Positions 1 through 9,360 are shown, numbered from the stretch's first letter. The stretch: DNA of 34,848 nucleotides from Lachnospiraceae bacterium (GCA_024685495.1 JAIKVT010000121.1:1-34848), one strand, 5' to 3'. Translations and numbers: made by a program. Notes: generated by a model from the letters alone, not told the origin.

Positions 1-1
1 T

Positions 2-442
2 AAGGATGAGAAACTTACCTTTGCATCGCAAGAGAGCTTCTGGAAAGATTTTATGAAGGAAGATTTTGATATAGAGGGCTTTCGCGAGTATTACGACACA
101 TTAGTTGACGGACACATTGACATTGAAAAGCTCAAGGCAGAAGGAAAGACGCTTCGCGATGCCTTTAATGAGCCGTATCATGACTATATCAATAATACAC
201 ATTTCATTGGCAGAGTGTTCACAGAAGAAGAACTCTATCAATATGTTGATGAACAAGTTAGGGGTAATCAGGACAAGAAGAAATCTCTGTACGATTTATT
301 AAAGGATTCTTGTCCTGAAGGAATAAATGCAACATTCAGATTCGCAGGAGAGTCTGAAATTTACAGTTTCTATGACTTTATTGATGAGTTCATGAGAAGG
401 TCTAACGACGGGAGAGAAAGAGGTGTGACATATGCAAATTAA
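2..442 (+). CDS. hypothetical protein, 5'-truncated by window edge
   Basis: Frame is open from position 2 (KDEKLTFASQESFWKDFMKEDFD...) to the stop at 442; overlaps the start of the next ORF. Confidence 0.6.
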   Translation, partial: KDEKLTFASQESFWKDFMKEDFDIEGFREYYDTLVDGHIDIEKLKAEGKTLRDAFNEPYHDYINNTHFIGRVFTEEELYQYVDEQVRGNQDKKKSLYDLLKDSCPEGINATFRFAGESEIYSFYDFIDEFMRRSNDGRERGVTYAN

Positions 443-1415
443 TCCAATAGCAAGAAATCCATACACATCAATTACAAATAAGAATAGAAATGCTTCAACC
501 GATAGTTTTGTTAGTACTATGGGTAAAGTGTCTGATAATCATTCAAGCTATAGGGTTTATACGAAAAAGGATGATATGCTTTATTCCGGTGGCAATGGTA
601 CGGGACTATCTTTCTATCTGAAGTATGCTGAGGATTCGACCGAGGATAATCCCAAGGTTCTTGCGCGTGGGGTTGATGAAAATGGTAATGAATTTGAACA
701 GACGATAAATGTTAATGATGTTAATCCGAGAAATGCTACCATTATTGAGATGCATGCATTAGAAGCAACTAGTGGTGCGACCAAGAGGAATGGTTTGACA
801 TCGTTACCTATGGGGAGCGAGAATGTCGGGATTAATCAAAGACAGGATTTTATGGCGGCGTTCAAAAAGAATATAGCCGATATGAACTTACTTGGAGAAA
901 AGAAGACAGCTACTGAGTATAGTAAACTACATGATTTTTATGAAAATGTAGGAAATGCTACGACTCGCTCAACATCATCCAACAATGGCAAGAACATAGG
1001 TGTAATGACAATTGGTAATCAAGGATATATTGCGAAATACGCTGACTCATCAACGGACGCAGACCCGGTAATCAAGGTTGGTGACCATGAGGTTCATGTA
1101 AACAATGTTGACCCGAAGAATGCGACCGAGATAGAAATGTTCGCTTTGACTTCATATATGGATGATAAAGGGTTAACGGATAATACGGGAATGAAGTCGT
1201 TTAACAAGATGAGAGCATATTCTAAGCAGGCAGAGTATAACGGATTTATTGACGGAATCGCTGATTCGGATAATGCTTGGTCAATGAGCAGGAACTGGAT
1301 TTCGATTCTTGAAAATGCCGAGGATTCGTATTTTAAGATGTCGGAGAACTATAAACATGGTGTTGACTGTGAGAACTTGATTAGTTCTCTGCTGAGATGG
1401 AACCAGAAATCATAG
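432..1415 (+). CDS. hypothetical protein with two internal copies of a ~45-aa motif
   Basis: 327-aa ORF; YLKYAEDSTEDNPKV...NVNDVNPRNATIIEMHAL and YIAKYADSSTDADPVI...HVNNVDPKNATEIEMFAL are clearly related. Confidence 0.7.
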   Translation: MQINPIARNPYTSITNKNRNASTDSFVSTMGKVSDNHSSYRVYTKKDDMLYSGGNGTGLSFYLKYAEDSTEDNPKVLARGVDENGNEFEQTINVNDVNPRNATIIEMHALEATSGATKRNGLTSLPMGSENVGINQRQDFMAAFKKNIADMNLLGEKKTATEYSKLHDFYENVGNATTRSTSSNNGKNIGVMTIGNQGYIAKYADSSTDADPVIKVGDHEVHVNNVDPKNATEIEMFALTSYMDDKGLTDNTGMKSFNKMRAYSKQAEYNGFIDGIADSDNAWSMSRNWISILENAEDSYFKMSENYKHGVDCENLISSLLRWNQKS

Positions 1416-1449
1416 AAACACTAGTGAATTTCTTTTGCTTTTTACAATT

Positions 1450-1577
1450 CTACCGAAATGGGACAGTATATCAAGCCCAAGCGACGAAGTCGTGCTACGC
1501 AGGCTTGACATACCGTCCCTTTTTTCGGTGTGTGGCAGACAAGCAAAATATAGGATAACCATTGCGTGTGTACGCAA
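1450..1577 (+). repeat. 128-bp structured repeat, copy 1 (long imperfect hairpin 1452-1529 plus small hairpin 1562-1577)
   Basis: Same sequence and same length as 4803-4930, direct orientation; ACCGAAA..GGGAC.GTAT.TCAAGCC pairs with GGCTTGA.ATACCGTCCC..TTTCGGT. Confidence 0.85.
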
Positions 1578-1880
1578 TATTAGTATTCTTACATTCATAA
1601 TAATGAAAAAATATGTATTAAACGTTGGAAAGGTGTATAATATCAATAAAGGATGCAACAAGGAGTTGCTTTATAAATGAAAATGGCTATTAGACAATAT
1701 GGTATTTGTTGATAAAATTTGAAAAAGATTATAATGATTATGTCAATTAGAATTATATCAAGATATAGAGAGGATAATTGACTTTTGTATAAAGAACATC
1801 ATTCTAAACTTGATTTTTGATGTGCAGAGAAAACTTATATGGAAGCCATCTATATAGATACTTTACGAGGAGGACGGATA

Positions 1881-4427
1881 ATGGAGTTAAATGAAGCTAT
1901 ACAACATGCGATTGATGGAGATGCAGTATTGTTCTTAGGTGCAGGATTTTCTTGTGATGGAAAGAATAAAAATGGTGAATCACTTCCTTCTGCAGGTGAA
2001 TTATCTAAAAGGATGTGTAGAGAAATGGGAGTGTCTGAATCGACTGATTTAGCAACAGTAAGTGATATGTATATTGACCATCCTCAATATGGAAAAGGGG
2101 TAAATGAATTAATCAAGTTTTTGAAAAATCAATGCTTATGTTTAAGCGCATCAAATGTGCACAATGTAATAATAGACCTTCCGTGGAAAAGAATTTATAC
2201 GGCAAATTATGATAATATTCCGGAAATATGTTCGCGTAAAAGTGGTATTGAAAGAGAAACGATTACTGCCACATTACCACATAGAAATGTTTCGTATACA
2301 AAAGGAGCAATTGTTCATTTGAATGGATACATCCAGGATGTTACAGAAGAAAGATTCTTTGAAGAATTTAAAATTACAAATTCAAGTTATTTAAGGTCGG
2401 GTTTTTTAGAATCTGAGTGGGCAGGGCAATTTATAAGAGATATTAATACATGTAAGGCAATCATATTTGTTGGGTATTCTATGAAATATGATTTGGAGTT
2501 AAGAAAAGTAATGAGTGATGCTGTTCAGAATAAAGCTATATTTATTGATAGGCACGACATTTCGGAAGAGCAGAAATATATATTTGAAAAATGGGGAACT
2601 TTTTATCCTATTGAAGTCGAGGGCTTAGCCAAAGAAATTGAAGATGTTAGTAAAGTATATAGTGCACCTGAAAGGGTTGTTAAGCTAGATAGTTTAGAGG
2701 AAATACAAATTGATAAGTATCATATGGGTCAAGTGACACCAAATGATGTTGTAAATTTACTTGTTTATGGAAAATGTGACAAGTATGATTTCAGAAAAAG
2801 TGACTACTATTTGGAAAGAAATGAACTTTTAGAAAATGTAAAATCAACATTGCAAAACAAAAAAATATGTTTGCTACATGCAAATCTAGGTAATGGGAAA
2901 TCAATTGCACTGTTCTATTTAATGAGTCAATTGGTTGAAGATTATAGGGTATATGTTGTTGATAATTTAGAAAAAATCCAAGAGGATTTAGAACTCTTGA
3001 AACAGAGAAAGTCCAATAAACATTTAATTGTTGTTGACGACTATGACATGCAAATGTCTTTGTTTAGAGAGTTGGGATATGATTTTGAGGATAATATTAA
3101 AGTTTTGGCATCGTGCAGAACTTCAATGAGTGAAATACTTTTAGATAGTATGATGGATTTATGTGGTATTTCTGATGATTGTATAGGAGTAATCAATATT
3201 GAAATTATCACTGATGACGAAAGAAGAAAGCTAATAAATCTCCTTGACAATTATAATTTGTGGGGGACAAAGACTGCATATAGTAAGACAGAAAAAAATA
3301 AATTAATATTAAAAAAATATAAGAATCGGTTATCATCAATTTTTTATATGTTATTAGAATCAAATGTGATTTCGGATAAATTAAACAACGTTTTAGATGC
3401 AATAAAAAAAGATGAGGTTAAGAAATATTTATATGCACAGGCTGTATGCGACATTTGTAATTTTAAACTGCGTGGTTATGAAATTGCATATTTGTCAGAA
3501 AGTGATTATTCAGAAATTGAAAAGGCATCATCGCTAAAAGACATGAAAGAGGTTTTTGTTAGAACATCAGAGTGTATAGAATTACGTTCAGCTGTCTTCT
3601 CTCAATATTTGATTAAGGAAAACAGAGATTACGAAATGTTGTCGGGTATTTTGATACGTATGTACAAGCGTTCAGTGAATTTGAAAGGATATGAGAGTGA
3701 TAATGTTCGAAAAAAATTGATTTCAAGATCTAATCTGATTGAAGTGTTTGGAGGAAGGAAGAATAATTCTGATTGGAGGCAGAGAGATAAGGATATATAT
3801 GCTTTTTACTGTTCCATACAGAATGATGCGAAAACAAATCCTTTTTTCTGGTTACAATATGCCATTACGGCGTTGAATCTAGAATACTATGTTGATGCGA
3901 AAATATACTTTGAAAATGCATATAGTTATGCTTCTGAATTGGATGGATTTGATTCGTTTCAGCTTGATACACACTATGCAAGATTTTTGCTTGAAGAAAT
4001 ACTGAAGTATGATGAGAAATTTGACTTTGATAAATTTACAAAGGCACATAGACTCTTGATGGATAGTAGTAATGCTGAAATACGATTATCTTATGTGTTA
4101 CGTCAAGTTGGGATATATGGAAAAATAAATCAACAATTTCAAGACGATTTTGGCGCTAATAAAAGAATGGAGTTTATTGCTGATGTAAAAGAAGTTATTA
4201 GTAAATTTGAAGAGTATTTTTCAGCGGTAGAAAAAAAGAAAAAGCAAACGTTTTATTTTGCTGTGGAGAAATCGGTTAGAAAACCATTTAAACGATTTAG
4301 AGATTTATTGTTTGATGTAATCCCATTAGAAGATATTGTAGATTTGGATAAAAGATATAATCATCTTGTATCAAAAAACGATAGAGTTAGAGTTGGAAAA
4401 CGCGATTCTAAAATAAAAAAAGGATAA
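1881..4427 (+). CDS. SIR2-like N-terminal domain fused to P-loop (STAND-like) NTPase; candidate antiphage NADase effector
   Basis: GGAGG before ATG 1881 (downstream of the track start 1839). SIR2-like motifs: AVLFLGAGFSCDG, IYTANYDN, VHLNGYI, IIFVGYS. Walker A-like ANLGNGKS and Walker B-like HLIVVDDYD. Helical repeat-like C terminus. Confidence 0.85.
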   Translation: MELNEAIQHAIDGDAVLFLGAGFSCDGKNKNGESLPSAGELSKRMCREMGVSESTDLATVSDMYIDHPQYGKGVNELIKFLKNQCLCLSASNVHNVIIDLPWKRIYTANYDNIPEICSRKSGIERETITATLPHRNVSYTKGAIVHLNGYIQDVTEERFFEEFKITNSSYLRSGFLESEWAGQFIRDINTCKAIIFVGYSMKYDLELRKVMSDAVQNKAIFIDRHDISEEQKYIFEKWGTFYPIEVEGLAKEIEDVSKVYSAPERVVKLDSLEEIQIDKYHMGQVTPNDVVNLLVYGKCDKYDFRKSDYYLERNELLENVKSTLQNKKICLLHANLGNGKSIALFYLMSQLVEDYRVYVVDNLEKIQEDLELLKQRKSNKHLIVVDDYDMQMSLFRELGYDFEDNIKVLASCRTSMSEILLDSMMDLCGISDDCIGVINIEIITDDERRKLINLLDNYNLWGTKTAYSKTEKNKLILKKYKNRLSSIFYMLLESNVISDKLNNVLDAIKKDEVKKYLYAQAVCDICNFKLRGYEIAYLSESDYSEIEKASSLKDMKEVFVRTSECIELRSAVFSQYLIKENRDYEMLSGILIRMYKRSVNLKGYESDNVRKKLISRSNLIEVFGGRKNNSDWRQRDKDIYAFYCSIQNDAKTNPFFWLQYAITALNLEYYVDAKIYFENAYSYASELDGFDSFQLDTHYARFLLEEILKYDEKFDFDKFTKAHRLLMDSSNAEIRLSYVLRQVGIYGKINQQFQDDFGANKRMEFIADVKEVISKFEEYFSAVEKKKKQTFYFAVEKSVRKPFKRFRDLLFDVIPLEDIVDLDKRYNHLVSKNDRVRVGKRDSKIKKG

Positions 4428-4802
4428 ATTCCTTAGGGGAAAATACCAAATATTCATATAGATGATTCTTTGTGATATATAACGGAAAAGGTACTATGAG
4501 AATACTAGGGTTGCACATTGTTGCAACTCCAATTTCTGTATCGAAGTTTTAGATGGTGTAAACCACACCATGAGAAGAAGCTTGTTGAATAATAGTTTTG
4601 AAAGCCTAAAAGACACAGATTTGTGAGTTGGCTGGATATAATTTATATTTCAAGCAAACGCTGACTTGAAAGTAAGCCACCTAAATATCCTTTGAATAAT
4701 AAACCTTTTTATCGAAAACATAGTTGGTTATTACAGTTTAATGTTTTGATGTAATCCGTAAATGTTACAACAATGCTATCGAAAGTTATTGACACATTTG
4801 TG

Positions 4803-4930
4803 TCTACCGAAAAGGGACAGTATATCAAGCCCAGGCGGCCATGCCGTGCTTCGCAGGCTTGATATACCGTCCCTTTTTCGGTGTGTAGCAGACAAGCAAA
4901 ACAAAGGATTACTATTGCGTCAGTACGCAA
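4803..4930 (+). repeat. 128-bp structured repeat, copy 2 (hairpin 4806-4882 plus hairpin 4915-4930)
   Basis: Near-identical to 1450-1577; stem continuous except one bulge and one A:C mismatch. Confidence 0.85.
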
Positions 4931-4950
4931 AGCGTGATATTATAAAATGT

Positions 4951-5160
4951 ATGAATACGCAAGAAGAATTGATTGAATTAAAAGAAAAAAGTGGATTAAG
5001 TTTAAAAAAGCTCTCGGATTATTTCGGCATCCCTTACCGTACATTGCAGGATTGGTATTATGGGAATCGTAAGATGCCGGAGTATTTGTTACGCCTTATG
5101 ATTTATAAGATGGAGATGGAGAAATTGTTGAATGATAAAAAGGAGGATGCTCCGGAATGA
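4951..5160 (+). CDS. small helix-turn-helix DNA-binding protein
   Basis: MNTQEELIELKEKSGLSLKKLSDYFGIPYRTLQDWYYGNRKMPEYLL. ATG 4951 is preferred because the upstream part of the track ORF (from 4762) runs through the structured repeat. ATGA overlap with the next gene. Confidence 0.75.
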   Translation: MNTQEELIELKEKSGLSLKKLSDYFGIPYRTLQDWYYGNRKMPEYLLRLMIYKMEMEKLLNDKKEDAPE

Positions 5161-6737
5161 AGACAGAAAAAGAAATACGTGAATTACTCCTACGGGGAGA
5201 GAAAGCTGATCTGGAGTGTAAAACCGCAGAAAGAAAGACGCCTAAATCCATATACGAATCTTATTCAGCTTTTGCAAATACAAATGGTGGAATAATTCTT
5301 CTTGGTGTAAGCGAAGATAAATATGCAGAGATGCCTCAAAAAAAGTATGTTTTATCCGGTGTAGAGAATACTGATAAGATTATTACAGATTTTTGGAATA
5401 CTATAAACGGAAATAAAGTTAATGCTAACATTCTTAAGGATGAAGATGTTTATTCATTTGACATTGACGGCGTGCAGCTTGTCGTTATTGAGGTTCCACG
5501 AGCAGATTATGTGACACGACCGGTTTATATTGGTGATAATCCATTTAAGGGTTCTTTTAAGAGGAATCATGAGGGCGATTATCACTGTGCACAGGCTGAA
5601 GTTCGGGCAATGATTCGTGATGAGAATGAAGGCGGAAACGACGGCTTAATAATGGAGAATTATACAATGGACGATATAGATGATAATACACTCCATCAAT
5701 ATCGGAATCGATTTCGTGTTGTAAATGAGGATAATGTCTGGAATAATTTGGAGGATAAAGAGTTCCTTGAAATGTTAGGAGGATATCGCTACGACCGCCA
5801 AAAGAAGGTGGAAGGACTTACTTTAGCCGGATTACTGATGTTTGGAAAAGGATATCCTATTCGTGATAAGTTTGATATGATCAATATGGACTATCGAGAA
5901 GAAACGGATGTAAATTTTGATGTTCGTTGGAATGACCGAATAACATATGATGGAACATGGGAAAACAATCTGTATACTTTTATTCAGAAGGTAATGCCCA
6001 AATTGACATCAGAGCTTCCTAGACCTTTTAAGCTAGAAGGTGTACTTCGCGAAGATGATACACCTCAACATAAGGCATGTCGTGAGGCAATGATTAATAT
6101 GATTATACACGCAGATTTTCAAGGAGAAGGGACACTTAAGGTTATAAAGCGTTCAGATGCATTTGAATTTTCAAATCCGGGAACACTAAAACTTCCTAAA
6201 GAGCTTATCTATAAAGGTGGTAACTCTAAAGCAAGAAACCCAAAGATGCAGACGATGCTTCGAATGATAGGGTATGGAGATACTGCGGGATCTGGTTTTC
6301 CCACCATACTATCAGCTTGGAGCGAAAAGAATTGGCCTGAACCGGAACTTTTCGAGGATACTGTTCTAAATCAGGTAACACTAACATTGAAGCATGAGCT
6401 TGGCAAAGAATCTATCAGAGAAAACAATTCAACTACCAAAGAAACTGCTACAGCTACTAAAGAAAATGGTACAACTACCAAAGAAACTGCTAAAAAAACG
6501 GTTGGAACTACCAAAGAAACGAAAAAGACTACCAAAGAAAATACGAAAGAAGTGGCCGAGAGAATTATGGAAATTCTAAGGGAAAATCCGAAAAAGTCAG
6601 CGAAGGAAATTGCTGACTATGTAGGGATGACACCAGATGGAGTTCGTTATCATTTAAATAAACTAAAGAAGGAAGGGTTACTACATCACAAAGGGCCAAC
6701 AAAAGGCGGTTATTGGTTAATTGACAAAGACAGATAG
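5157..6737 (+). CDS. AlbA_2 (Schlafen-like) ATP-binding regulator with C-terminal winged helix
   Basis: LLLRGEKADLECKTAERKTPKSIYESYSAFANTNGGIILLGVSED (AlbA_2); REAMINMIIHADFQGEGTLKVIKR..FEFSNPG (ATPase-like region); C-terminal wHTH after a TTKE-rich linker. Confidence 0.85.
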   Translation: MKTEKEIRELLLRGEKADLECKTAERKTPKSIYESYSAFANTNGGIILLGVSEDKYAEMPQKKYVLSGVENTDKIITDFWNTINGNKVNANILKDEDVYSFDIDGVQLVVIEVPRADYVTRPVYIGDNPFKGSFKRNHEGDYHCAQAEVRAMIRDENEGGNDGLIMENYTMDDIDDNTLHQYRNRFRVVNEDNVWNNLEDKEFLEMLGGYRYDRQKKVEGLTLAGLLMFGKGYPIRDKFDMINMDYREETDVNFDVRWNDRITYDGTWENNLYTFIQKVMPKLTSELPRPFKLEGVLREDDTPQHKACREAMINMIIHADFQGEGTLKVIKRSDAFEFSNPGTLKLPKELIYKGGNSKARNPKMQTMLRMIGYGDTAGSGFPTILSAWSEKNWPEPELFEDTVLNQVTLTLKHELGKESIRENNSTTKETATATKENGTTTKETAKKTVGTTKETKKTTKENTKEVAERIMEILRENPKKSAKEIADYVGMTPDGVRYHLNKLKKEGLLHHKGPTKGGYWLIDKDR

Positions 6738-6830
6738 ATAATGCTAGGGTTAATTCCTTAGACAAGGTTGGGAATTGATGTATAAATGATGGGACAAAAG
6801 AAATTACAGAAAGTAGAGAGTTAGTATAGT

Positions 6831-7568
6831 ATGGCTACAGCAAAAAAACCAAAGAAACGAAGACGTCGGCTAATGAATAAGCGTTCAGTAGTAGATAGTG
6901 CAGTAAGGAATGCGGCATCGCTTTCTGATGGTTGTAATCCAGAACTTGTTATCGGGGCTGAATTTGATGGCATTTTTGAAATGCCTATTATTAAGAAACC
7001 AAAGAAATACGTTATACCTAAGAATCTTGTTCCGTTTAGCAAGATGGAGAAAGCAGATAAAAAGTCATTTGCTGTGTGCGAATACGAGAATGACGTGGAA
7101 TTTAAGGATTTACTTGTTAATCCAGATGAGTATATTGAAATACTAAAGCAATATCAAGGGTTCATATCGCCTGATTGTTCTGTTTATAGAGACATGCCGC
7201 TTGCAATACAGATTACGAATATTTATCGCAGTCGTGCAATTGGCTATTGTTTTCAGAAACACGGAGTATATGTAGTTCCTTGTGTAAGATGGGGAGATGA
7301 AAGAACCTATACAAGAAAATTCCTTCCCGAGAAAATTGCTTTTAGCGGAGTTGAGAAGAACTCTATTGTTTCAGTTGGTAGCTATGGACAGTTGAAGGAT
7401 AGAGTAAATAGATATTATTTTGAAGCAGGCATGGATGCCATGATGGAAGAATTGGAGCCGGAAATAGTACTCGTTTATAGTAAAATGCCGGATTATATAG
7501 AAGAAGAATATCCGAAAACCAGATTTGTAGAGTATCCTGATTGGACCAGTATCGTGAGGAATAATTAA
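6831..7568 (+). CDS. DUF4417 family protein
   Basis: FISPDCSVYRDMPLAIQITNIYRSRAIGYCFQKHGVYVVPCVRWGDERTY...KNSIVSVGSYG matches the DUF4417 pattern as recalled. Confidence 0.7.
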   Translation: MATAKKPKKRRRRLMNKRSVVDSAVRNAASLSDGCNPELVIGAEFDGIFEMPIIKKPKKYVIPKNLVPFSKMEKADKKSFAVCEYENDVEFKDLLVNPDEYIEILKQYQGFISPDCSVYRDMPLAIQITNIYRSRAIGYCFQKHGVYVVPCVRWGDERTYTRKFLPEKIAFSGVEKNSIVSVGSYGQLKDRVNRYYFEAGMDAMMEELEPEIVLVYSKMPDYIEEEYPKTRFVEYPDWTSIVRNN

Positions 7569-7996
7569 TGGGAGCGGGACAGAGTGATTTATACAAGGGA
7601 ACTTATGGAGATGATGTAGGTAACATCCCGAGTGAAGTGTCGGGTATATCAATGCCTAATCACAAAAATGCAGTTACACCAGAGGAAAAGTTTATAAATT
7701 ACTCATTAAATCCTAATAATCCTAATGCGAAGGGAAAAGCAGAAGCATATGAAAGGGCGCTGGGATTTAATAGAAACAATGCGCAGGAGCTTATTCGTCA
7801 AATTGAGGGAGCAGTAAAAAACGAAAGCGTAAGCCCTATTAGTATTTCTAAGACGGAGTTTGGAGCTAAGTATAAATACCGAATTCCGGTAAAGGGTGAA
7901 AATGGGCAAATCAAGAATGTTATTGCTGTTTATCAGATTGATAAAGGGAGTCAAATTCCAAGAATGATAACAAATTATGTGGAGAAAAAGCGATGA
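7568..7996 (+). CDS. DUF6883-like small protein (toxin-domain-like)
   Basis: EKFINYSLNPNNPNAKGKAEAYERALGFNRNNAQELIRQI...YKYRIPVKGENGQIKNVIAVYQIDKGSQIPRMIT; overlaps upstream stop and downstream ORF. Confidence 0.6.
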   Translation: MGAGQSDLYKGTYGDDVGNIPSEVSGISMPNHKNAVTPEEKFINYSLNPNNPNAKGKAEAYERALGFNRNNAQELIRQIEGAVKNESVSPISISKTEFGAKYKYRIPVKGENGQIKNVIAVYQIDKGSQIPRMITNYVEKKR

Positions 7997-8181
7997 TTAA
8001 AGAAAATGATAGAGTAAAAACACTGGTAGAAAAAGAAGGATTTCCTGTGGGTACAATGGGTGTTGTGGTTAGTGTTTATTCTGAAGGGACTCAGTGTGAA
8101 GTGGAGGTATGGGATGCAGACGAATACCCTGTTGACGTAGTGACTTATAGTGTTGATGAGATTGAGAGCGTTGAAGAATAG
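7993..8181 (+). CDS. DUF4926-like small protein, candidate immunity/antitoxin
   Basis: MIKENDRVKTLVEKEGFPVGTMGVVVSVYSEGTQCEVEVWDAD; overlaps the upstream ORF by 4 nt. Confidence 0.6.
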   Translation: MIKENDRVKTLVEKEGFPVGTMGVVVSVYSEGTQCEVEVWDADEYPVDVVTYSVDEIESVEE

Positions 8182-8245
8182 GATGAGTGATTCGGAGTGA
8201 TAGTTGTTTTTGGCGATGTACAGGTAATAGAATAGGGGCATAGAA

Positions 8246-8410
8246 ATGAATGAGAAACAAGTAAAAGTTTTGTGTAAATTCTTAATTGATAATGGTAATA
8301 ATCAATTCACAGACGGGCAAAAGGAACTGATAAAACACGCAGTTGATCAAGCCCGTACGCCACAACAACTTGTGGAAATAATTATTACATCAAGAGTTTT
8401 TGGTGGGTGA
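8246..8410 (+). CDS. small ORF, 54 aa, hypothetical
   Basis: MNEKQVKVLCKFLIDNGNNQFTDGQKELIKHAVDQARTPQQLVEIIITSRVFGG; below the ORF-track cutoff, plausible helical protein, AGGGG upstream. Confidence 0.45.
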   Translation: MNEKQVKVLCKFLIDNGNNQFTDGQKELIKHAVDQARTPQQLVEIIITSRVFGG

Positions 8411-8555
8411 ATTTAAGAAAAAGGAATAATCTAAATTGCGTGATACCTTTTAAATGGGAAAGTATAAAAACAAGAAAAACTGTGTAAAATAAGTGTGCAT
8501 AAAGAAAGGCTTTATAGCGATATGTATAACAAATATGTTATATAATTATAGAACT

Positions 8556-9166
8556 GGAATAACAGAAGAAACGTTAAAAGTTTTGCAAGCAATTAATTCG
8601 AGCAATGATGATAAGATGGTGCAACGCTTCTTATAATATCATGAGAAGTTAGTGGATATTTATGCCTCGAAAAAAGAGAATAACAATGATGCCGGTTAGA
8701 ATCAACGGAACGGATTTTCAGTTTTCGTCAGGGAAGCATAACGAATTACAGAAGGCATTATTGAGGAATTTGCGCCTAGATTCGCACCAAATGCGGAAGG
8801 TCTTTATGTGGGAGATACAATTGCTAAAGATTTAGTAAAAAATGATGATAAATTGAAAAAGCTAGGATTTGAAATATCTTTACATGATAAGATGCCGGAT
8901 GTCGTTTTGTATAGGGAAGATTCGGATTGGATTTATTTTGTAGAGTCAGTAACGTCAGTCGGGCCAATGGACGCAAAGAGAGTAATTGAGGTTTTAGAAA
9001 TGACAGCCAATGTTTTGGCTGGGGAAATATTTGTTACAACTTTTTGGATTTTGCAACATACAAGAAATTTGCGGAGTCGTTGGCATGGGAAACAGAAGTA
9101 TGGATTGCAGATATGCCAGACCATATGATTTATCTAAATGGCGATAGATTTACGGGACCGAGATAA
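8556..9166 (+). pseudogene. decayed BsuBI/PstI-type restriction endonuclease
   Basis: EEFAPRFAPNAEGLYVGDT...[34 protein letters not shown] in one frame; [39 protein letters not shown] in a second; stops in the N-terminal part (e.g. QRFL*). Confidence 0.75.
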
Positions 9167-9360
9167 GGGGGATAAGGAGATGGATTTGAGTGGGATCGAT
9201 CCAACTATTGGAGATGCGTTAATTGAGCTGGTATAAGGATTTAATTAAAAAGCCGCAATTGGGGAACCATTAACAGAGTTGTGTGCGAGTAAAAATAAAG
9301 GGGCTACTGGTAGCCTTCAAAGGAAAAAGCGGTAATATGTAAAAAGGAAGGTAGTGTTGA

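Noticed and set aside
1435-1680. 81-aa plus ORF and 83-aa minus ORF across repeat copy 1
   Set aside because: They read through the structured repeat; the same sequence at copy 2 gives an equally artificial extension of the HTH ORF.
6394-6579. Lys/Leu-rich 61-aa plus-strand ORF
   Set aside because: Out-of-frame reading of the TTKE repeat linker of the AlbA_2 gene.
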